Source: an uncultured Gammaproteobacteria bacterium
GTDB taxonomy: Bacteria; Pseudomonadota; Gammaproteobacteria; Arenicellales; JAANXG01
Assembly: GCA_947259875.1 (NCBI GenBank)
Contig: CAMYNX010000010.1
Span: 1-52,754, forward strand
Direction of reading: 5' to 3'
Length of the DNA stretch: 52,754 nt
The position numbers and the translations under genes were made by a program. The notes below the pieces were generated by a model, which was not told where the DNA came from, did not search any database, and saw only the letters and a list, made by a program, of their open reading frames with translations. Every line of letters begins with the position of its first letter. Positions within the stretch are counted from its first letter, which is position 1. Shown here in pieces: positions 46,499 through 52,754 of this stretch.

Positions 46499-46551
46499 CC
46501 CGCCACAATCTGGCCGCTGCCGGGTGCCCAGCAGCAGGACGCGGGATGCGA

Positions 46552-46980
46552 TTACCTTCCCGCGAGGATATCGCGGATTTCGGTAAGCAGCTGTTCTTGC
46601 TTTGGCGGTTCGGCGGGAGCCTCTTCCTTTTCTTCTTCTTGTTTTTGCATGTTGTTGATGGCCTTGATGACCAAAAACACGGCAAAGGCAACAATCAAAA
46701 AACTAATTACGGTGTTAAAAAACGCACCATAGTTCAATGTCACCGCGCCAGCTTCCTTGGCTACCTCGAGGGTCGCATAGGGGGCGGCGATGGCACCCTC
46801 CTTAATCACCGCGAACAGGTTGGAAAAGTCGACATTACCAAGTAACAGACCGATCGGCGGCATCAGCACATCTGCGACAAACGATTTGACGATGGTGCCA
46901 AATGCGGCGCCAATAACGATGCCAACCGCCATATCCACCACATTACCGCGCATCGCGAACTCTTTGAACTCTTTGAACAT
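46552..46980 (-). CDS. mscL: Large-conductance mechanosensitive channel
   Basis: [44 protein letters not shown]. Confidence 0.98.
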   Translation of the reverse strand: MFKEFKEFAMRGNVVDMAVGIVIGAAFGTIVKSFVADVLMPPIGLLLGNVDFSNLFAVIKEGAIAAPYATLEVAKEAGAVTLNYGAFFNTVISFLIVAFAVFLVIKAINNMQKQEEEKEEAPAEPPKQEQLLTEIRDILAGR

Positions 46981-47172
46981 AACTGTCCCTTTAATTGAAT
47001 TTGAAAACCGCACAATTTTAGTAAACGGTTATTTAAACGGCCACAAGAATATGTAAACGAGCGTAAAATTATTGCCAACACAAACCGGACGTTTAGTCAC
47101 ATCGGCAACGCCGATACAGTTGTGATTGAGTCGTGTTACCATCGCTAGCCTCACAACGCTGTAGGCTCGGTA

Positions 47173-47964
47173 ATGATTGTCGAACAGATTTGGACCAAAA
47201 ACGCGTGGCGCAACTTTAATTATCTTATTGTGTGCCCGCAGACCGGGGAGGCGTTGGCGGTTGACCCGCTGGATCACCAGAGATGTTTGGGGGCTGCCAA
47301 AGAACACGGTTGGGAGATAACCCAGGTCCTGAACACGCACGAACACGGGGACCACACCGGCGGTAATGCAAAGGTCATTGCGGCCACCGGGGCGAAGTTA
47401 TTGGCGCACCACGAGGCCGGCGACAAAATCCCCGGGGTCGATGTGGGGTTGCGTGCCGGAGACGTGGTGAAAGTCGGAAACAGTGTTGAGCTGGAGGCTC
47501 TGGACACTCCTGGCCACACAATGAGTCACGTGTGTGTTCTCGCGCACGCGGATGTCCCAGGTTTGTTTTGCGGCGACACCTTGTTCAACGCCGGTGCCGG
47601 TAATTGCCACAACGGTGGTCATCCCGAAGAGCTATACATGACCTTTGCCCGGCAGCTGGCCAATCTGCCGGACACCACCAACATCTATCCTGGACACGAC
47701 TATATCGTCAACAATCTCAACTTCACCCTTGACCGGGAGCCGGACAACCAGGCAGCACGAAGCCTGCTTGAAGCGGTCAAGCAACAAGACCCTGATCGCG
47801 CGCTGGTCACCAATCTAGCCCTGGAAAAAGAGGTAAATACGTTTTTCCGATTACACAGCCCCACGGTCATAGCGAAATTGCGCCAGGTTTTCGCGGATCT
47901 GCCCGATGAACCGGACGAGAAGACGATATTTTTGAAACTGCGCGAGTTGCGCAACCAATGGTGA
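47173..47964 (+). CDS. Metallo-beta-lactamase-fold hydrolase, glyoxalase II-like
   Basis: THEHGDHTGG, TPGHTMSH, FCGDTLFNAGAGNC, YPGHDY. Confidence 0.92.
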   Translation: MIVEQIWTKNAWRNFNYLIVCPQTGEALAVDPLDHQRCLGAAKEHGWEITQVLNTHEHGDHTGGNAKVIAATGAKLLAHHEAGDKIPGVDVGLRAGDVVKVGNSVELEALDTPGHTMSHVCVLAHADVPGLFCGDTLFNAGAGNCHNGGHPEELYMTFARQLANLPDTTNIYPGHDYIVNNLNFTLDREPDNQAARSLLEAVKQQDPDRALVTNLALEKEVNTFFRLHSPTVIAKLRQVFADLPDEPDEKTIFLKLRELRNQW

Positions 47965-48018
47965 TCGGGGTCGACTAATGACTGCAGGCTGCGGCGCGAT
48001 AGATTCCGTCACCGCCTA

Positions 48019-48666
48019 TCAGTCTTGTGGGTAGGCGATAATCTCCACGAAGTGACCGCCATAGGCCCCGGGATTTTGAATCCCACAATCGAACGCATTT
48101 TGCACCCAAAGTTTGACCTTGAATTTGGCCTCAACGTGGTAACTGCCAAGGTCGATATCAGCCCGTTTCAAGTATCGTTCGCCGGGATTGTGGACGATGT
48201 TTTGAGGCGTGCATCCGTTGCAGCTTCCGTGCTGGGGAATCTTCCCACCGATCACTTTTTCGCCGTCAATGAACATCGCATAGGGCGAGGCGCCGGCGCA
48301 TTTATGGACGACATCTTTCCACATAAAGCGGTAGGTGCCGGCCGCCGGGAATTCCCAGGTGTAGGAACCGTCGCAGATGTTATGTCCGCACCACACCACC
48401 CAACGGTCCCATTTCTTCTGTACGGCGCCCTCCCGCTCGGCTTTTTCCGCTTCCAACACCACCGGCCCCTTTGCGGCGCCGGCACTTTCCGCCGACGTGG
48501 TTTCCGTTTGGCCACAGCTCACCAACCCCAGCAGCACTGCCGGGACGAGTACGATGCGGTTAGCTAAGCCGTATCGTCGGTGTGGGAAAAGTATCAGTTG
48601 ATGGACAAATCGGGTGCCTGATGTTCCACTGACCCTAACATGTGCCACGCCTGGTTGCCATCGCAA
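48019..48666 (-). CDS. Cys-rich lipoprotein with CBM6-like beta-sandwich features; start uncertain
   Basis: lipobox-like LVSC; VVLEAEKAE...GTYRFMWKDVVHKC...; multiple Cys after the lipobox. Confidence 0.65.
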   Translation of the reverse strand: MRWQPGVAHVRVSGTSGTRFVHQLILFPHRRYGLANRIVLVPAVLLGLVSCGQTETTSAESAGAAKGPVVLEAEKAEREGAVQKKWDRWVVWCGHNICDGSYTWEFPAAGTYRFMWKDVVHKCAGASPYAMFIDGEKVIGGKIPQHGSCNGCTPQNIVHNPGERYLKRADIDLGSYHVEAKFKVKLWVQNAFDCGIQNPGAYGGHFVEIIAYPQD

Positions 48667-48874
48667 ATAAACTTGACCACATTGCGTTACACTGCCGTCG
48701 CAAGTGTTCCCTTTTCAACCTCACCGATGTTATCAACGGAGCCGATCCAGCGTGACCGCCGCCCCTATATCGCCGCGAAGTTGGGGCGTGCGGGCTAAGC
48801 ATTGTCCCGGTTTGTGGCATCGGTTCGATTGTCGGTGTTGGCGTAATTCAATTTCAGTTGTGAATCAGCGCCGG

Positions 48875-49219
48875 GTGAAAACCGGTATGGCGGTGATCGC
48901 CCTGGCGCTGGTCATCGGATGTCATCACGACGTGAGAACGGGAGCCGAGACCGCCAATCTGTGGCCGAACAAGATGTCCGAAAAGTGCTTTGATCTCGCG
49001 GTGGGTGAGAAGCTCGCTTATCGATTCAACGCCACTGAATCAGTCCTTTTCAATATTCATTATCATCTCAAAAAAGAGGTGATTCACGAGGTCTCCGAGC
49101 ATCTTATCGCGCGCCGCGACGGGACGTTCGAACCCGGCATCAGCGGGCGGTATTGTCTGATGTGGACCAATCCGAGCACACACACGGCCAAGATTGAATA
49201 TGACTATACGATCCGATGA
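48875..49219 (+). CDS. Small lipoprotein, beta-sandwich-like, unknown function
   Basis: GTG start; MAVIALALVIGC lipobox; FNIHYHLKKEVIHEV and GRYCLMWTN. Confidence 0.65.
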   Translation: MKTGMAVIALALVIGCHHDVRTGAETANLWPNKMSEKCFDLAVGEKLAYRFNATESVLFNIHYHLKKEVIHEVSEHLIARRDGTFEPGISGRYCLMWTNPSTHTAKIEYDYTIR

Positions 49220-49282
49220 TGCAGGTTGCGGCCTTGGTTCTGTAATTCGCGGTCACTGTGAGTGACCGCGGTGAACACGCCT

Positions 49283-49669
49283 TCAGCGTCGCCCGCTGCG
49301 CCGTCCGGCGATCACCAGCCCGGCGGTCAGGGCGATAAACAACCATGCCCCCACGCCCCAGGTAACGGCGCTAATGGGCATGCCGAGTGCGCCATAGGCG
49401 AGAGCAAAGATGGTCCACACCACGGCTACTGCGGCAATCAGAACGACGTCAAGATTTTTCGCCTCTTTCAACTCCGCGGCCGCGGCCGGCACGTCATCGA
49501 CGGCCCGCTCGTGTGCCAGCGACATGGCGATGGCAAGGATCAAGAATATGCATGCACCAGCGCCCCATGTCGCAGCACTCTCCAGCATGCCGAGTGACCA
49601 ATAGGTCAATGCAAAGACCCCCCAGACCAAAGAAACGGCCCCGATCAGTTTGGTATCAAGACTCTTCAC
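49283..49669 (-). CDS. Four-TM membrane protein with internal duplication
   Basis: two similar halves: LIGAVSLVWGVFALTYWSLGMLESAATWGAGACIFL and LIAAVAVVWTIFALAYGALGMPISAVTWGVGAWLFI. Confidence 0.75.
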   Translation of the reverse strand: MKSLDTKLIGAVSLVWGVFALTYWSLGMLESAATWGAGACIFLILAIAMSLAHERAVDDVPAAAAELKEAKNLDVVLIAAVAVVWTIFALAYGALGMPISAVTWGVGAWLFIALTAGLVIAGRRSGRR

Positions 49670-49699
49670 CGCGCCGGTGTCCGCGCGGCAATAATCGGC

Positions 49700-51373
49700 T
49701 CAGTGATGTGCATGGCCACCGCCGGTTGCTGACAATGGGAGACTCTGCATGACTTCGAACCCCAACACGGTAAACACCGCCATCGCGCCTAGCACCACGA
49801 GCACCGACAGCGGGCCCACCCAAGCTGGGTGTCGCCCAATGGGTTCGGCCCCCAAGGACACCACCGGCAGCGCAACGGCTTGTTGACCGGCCTTGCCCGC
49901 GCGCCGCAACAACATGCGCGCCAGTGCGTAAACATAAACGCCAAGACCCGCGCTCATGAAGATGGCACCGATGCCGACGAGGACCATCAGCGGTTCCCAC
50001 CCGATCGGGGCCTCGCCGCCGTAGCCGACGTCGAAAACACGACGCGGCACGCCGATATAGCCCGCGGTCACGCCGGCGGCACCGAACACAAGCAGGCCAA
50101 ATGTAATCACATAGGGCAACTTATTCAGCAACCGCGGGCGCCATACCGGATTTGCGGTGATGCCTGGAACCACGTACAAAAGCGCCGCGATGAATGTCAG
50201 CGTCACCGTGCCCAGCGTCAGAAAGTGGAAATAACCGGGGACGAAGAACGTGTCGCTCAGCAACGGCGCGAGGCGCTCCTGAATCAACACGAATGACAAT
50301 GCCCCGCCGATCGCCAAGTTGATCGCCGCCAGGCCGATCGCGGTCATCGCCGGATTACTCCATGGCAGCATGCGCATCCAGCCGAACAGCCCTTTACCGC
50401 CTTGGGCCCGCGCATAGGATTCCAGTGAACTGACAATGATCAGATACACGAGCACCGTTGGGACGGCTATGAACAGAGACAACAGCGAACCGATCACCCT
50501 GACCGTCTCGGAGAGACTGGGGTCGAGGAACATATGGTAGAGGAAAGTCGGCGGCACGAGAATGAGATAACTGGCAAACACTTTTTTTGAGAATGGCGAT
50601 CCAAAGATCGAGCGCACTCCGGTCATCGTCTCAACCAGCACATACCAGATGATGACCGTGGCCATGAGCGGCAGATAGTGCATGTTGTGAAACAGTACGT
50701 GCCACTTCATAGCATAATCGCTGATCGCAGGACCGAGTCCGAATGCCCACAGCATCGGCGGCAGGAACACATTGAAACCAGCCATGGCGCTGACGATGAG
50801 CAGACCCGCCCATGCCACGGCGGCGAAGCTGATCGCAGACCACGGTTCAACGCTGCCCTCGAACTTCGGCATCAGGGTAGTCAAAATGCCGACGGTCCCG
50901 ACCAAAAACAGACCCACGCTCATCACCACGTAGCCCAAATAGAACAGCCCGGGGATCATCGTGTTGCCGGTCACCAGCTTGGGATGGCCGTCGTACAGCA
51001 GCGGTACGTCCATCGTCAGGGTCATTTCACTCAGGGCAAAACCGGCGATCATCAGCCCCAGCGCCAGCCACGCGAGTGGCCGTCCCACCAGCCTGCCTGT
51101 GCCGTTGGCGTAGACGCTGGCGATCATCAGCACCAGCCCGGCCTGGATGAAGTACAGCCAGTAAAAGAAGATCGAAACGCCGTGGAGGCTCAGAATCTTG
51201 TACCCCAGCCAGGGCGGCAACGACACGAATCCCGCGCGGCGAAATCCGGTCAACGCGCCGCACACCAGGCCGAGCGCCAAGCCCAACATCGCCATGACCA
51301 CAAACGCCTTGAGCAGCCGTTTATCGCCTGGTGGAAGACGTTGCAGGCCGTTCAGCAGTGCCTCGTTCGTCAT
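49700..51373 (-). CDS. Divergent heme-copper oxidase subunit I (ba3/B-type-like)
   Basis: many TMs, LHGVSIFFYWLYF, GYIGVPRRVFD; partner gene encodes CuA subunit II; ligand motifs altered (YHMF, YFHF). Confidence 0.85.
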   Translation of the reverse strand: MTNEALLNGLQRLPPGDKRLLKAFVVMAMLGLALGLVCGALTGFRRAGFVSLPPWLGYKILSLHGVSIFFYWLYFIQAGLVLMIASVYANGTGRLVGRPLAWLALGLMIAGFALSEMTLTMDVPLLYDGHPKLVTGNTMIPGLFYLGYVVMSVGLFLVGTVGILTTLMPKFEGSVEPWSAISFAAVAWAGLLIVSAMAGFNVFLPPMLWAFGLGPAISDYAMKWHVLFHNMHYLPLMATVIIWYVLVETMTGVRSIFGSPFSKKVFASYLILVPPTFLYHMFLDPSLSETVRVIGSLLSLFIAVPTVLVYLIIVSSLESYARAQGGKGLFGWMRMLPWSNPAMTAIGLAAINLAIGGALSFVLIQERLAPLLSDTFFVPGYFHFLTLGTVTLTFIAALLYVVPGITANPVWRPRLLNKLPYVITFGLLVFGAAGVTAGYIGVPRRVFDVGYGGEAPIGWEPLMVLVGIGAIFMSAGLGVYVYALARMLLRRAGKAGQQAVALPVVSLGAEPIGRHPAWVGPLSVLVVLGAMAVFTVLGFEVMQSLPLSATGGGHAHH

Positions 51374-51391
51374 CGCGCACGATTCTCGTAG

Positions 51392-52006
51392 CTATTCGAC
51401 AATGATCCTGCCCTTCATGAGATCGTGACCGACACCGCAATAGACCGTGCAGTATATCGGGTACTCACCGGGTTCCTTGAACACCAGGACCTTTTCAACG
51501 GCATGCCCGGCGCGGACGCGTATCATATATGCGGCGCCCTTGAACTTGATGGATGCGCCGTGGTCGGTATCCATGGCCATGATGCGGAATCGGTACGGGA
51601 TGTTTGTTCCCAGACGCAATACCGCCGGCCAATAGCTGTATTGCCTGGCCATCAGGTAGACCTCCACGGGTTCGCTGATGTAGGCGGCGCCGGAACGATC
51701 CGCGATGGCCGGTTTGACACTGCCGTCGGGCAGCGAATTGGCGTCGACGAACGCCCGGGCACGACGCCGAAATTCTTCCACCGGGATGTGGGAACCCATG
51801 TCCTGCGCCGACTCCATTCCTGTCGCGGGTGTCTGCATGGCTCGCTTTGCGGTACCAAGACTGATCGGCACCGCACCGTAGCTGGCCCATAACCCATACA
51901 GGCTGACAACCGCAAAACCACACAGCACGATGAAACCGCGCCGCGTGGTCGGGTGTGGTCTTTTGATCTCGCTGTTATCGCGCATCGTGAGTTCTTGTGA
52001 AGTCAC
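51392..52006 (-). CDS. Cytochrome c oxidase subunit II-like, CuA-containing
   Basis: N-terminal TM; CTVYCGVGHDLM (CxxxCxxxHxxM) CuA motif. Confidence 0.9.
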   Translation of the reverse strand: MTSQELTMRDNSEIKRPHPTTRRGFIVLCGFAVVSLYGLWASYGAVPISLGTAKRAMQTPATGMESAQDMGSHIPVEEFRRRARAFVDANSLPDGSVKPAIADRSGAAYISEPVEVYLMARQYSYWPAVLRLGTNIPYRFRIMAMDTDHGASIKFKGAAYMIRVRAGHAVEKVLVFKEPGEYPIYCTVYCGVGHDLMKGRIIVE

Positions 52007-52160
52007 TGTTAGCAGGCGTGGTTGAAAAGCGCCGATATACGGATTCTAACGCAAACGATTTTTTGAACGTGCCCGGATCGTCCATGATATGGTAACGGAT
52101 GCGTAGTCATTGTCCACTATGTGTGGGTTAGGTACACAAGTCAAAACTGCTCGAAAAATC

Positions 52161-52754
52161 GTGATTACGAAGCGCACCGTTGGCTTCGCACTGTTGCTGG
52201 TGCTCATAGGTTGTGACCGCGACCCGGCAACCTTTGCCTTGTTTCCCGCCGCAAAGGAAATGGAGTCACCCGCCGGGACAGACACTACCGTTCCCTATCT
52301 TTTTAACGGCGGTGGAAATCTGGTGTTGAGCTGGATACAAAAAGGCAAGCAGCAAGACACATTATTTTATTCGCGCTTGGAACAAGGGCGCTGGGCGGCG
52401 CCAAGAAAGGCAGCCACCGGACCCCATTGGTTTGTGAACTGGGCCGACGTTCCGGCTGTGGCCACCGACGCCGAGGGAAATATCCTTGCCAGCTTCCTGG
52501 TCAAAAGTGGTAGCAGGACCTATGGCTATAACCTGAATCTGTTGGTGTCCAGCGACCATGGTCGGAGTTGGACGCGCCCCTTTGTTCCCCACGATGACCG
52601 CACCCAAACCGAACATGGATTTGTCAGTTTATTGCCCATCGGGCAAGGGCAGTTTTTTATTGCCTGGCTGGATGGCAGGAACAATACCTGGGGCTCCAGG
52701 CGGTCGGGCGGATCGATGGGACTGCGCGGGGCGTTCGTCGACAATCGTGGCACT
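52161..52754 (+). CDS. BNR/sialidase-like lipoprotein, truncated by window edge (absent from ORF track)
   Basis: GTG start, ALLLVLIGC lipobox; SSDHGRSWTRPF Asp-box; open to window end. Confidence 0.75.
   Translation, partial: MITKRTVGFALLLVLIGCDRDPATFALFPAAKEMESPAGTDTTVPYLFNGGGNLVLSWIQKGKQQDTLFYSRLEQGRWAAPRKAATGPHWFVNWADVPAVATDAEGNILASFLVKSGSRTYGYNLNLLVSSDHGRSWTRPFVPHDDRTQTEHGFVSLLPIGQGQFFIAWLDGRNNTWGSRRSGGSMGLRGAFVDNRGT

Overview
This 52.8 kb window looks like the replication-origin region of a gammaproteobacterial chromosome. Left arm, mostly minus strand: atpD-G-A-H-F-E-B-I, parB-parA-rsmG, a DUF302 gene, a PP2C phosphatase plus soluble Ser/Thr kinase pair, and mnmG. A plus-strand MoxR/DUF58/TgpA-like transglutaminase operon follows, then mnmE-yidC-yidD-rnpA-rpmH. 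The origin core is dnaA, an AT-rich intergene with DnaA boxes, dnaN, two parS-like palindromes where recF is usually found, and gyrB. Right arm: apaG, apaH, proline iminopeptidase, mlaA, a Trp/Gln-rich helical protein, rhomboid protease, CBS/DUF294 protein, a response-regulator / pseudokinase-exonuclease / small membrane protein / symporter-histidine kinase operon, srkA, a roughly 21-repeat helical solenoid, GDPD-glpD with a decayed FGGY/glycerol-kinase remnant, mscL, a glyoxalase-II-like hydrolase, small lipoproteins, an atypical heme-copper oxidase subunit I with a CuA subunit II, and a truncated BNR-type lipoprotein. The most interesting signals are: (1) an interspersed, structured repeat family (six copies or fragments) whose closing stems differ between copies but stay complementary, and whose conserved tail lies just upstream of, or supplies, start codons of unrelated genes; (2) an atpB that seems to have lost its last transmembrane helix; (3) a heme-copper oxidase subunit I with His-to-Tyr changes at two expected metal-ligand motifs; (4) a degenerate kinase fused to a DEDDh exonuclease in a signalling operon; (5) a glpK-like pseudogene; (6) a 34-residue-repeat solenoid. 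All calls come from reading the sequence and supplied translations; no database search or computation was run.
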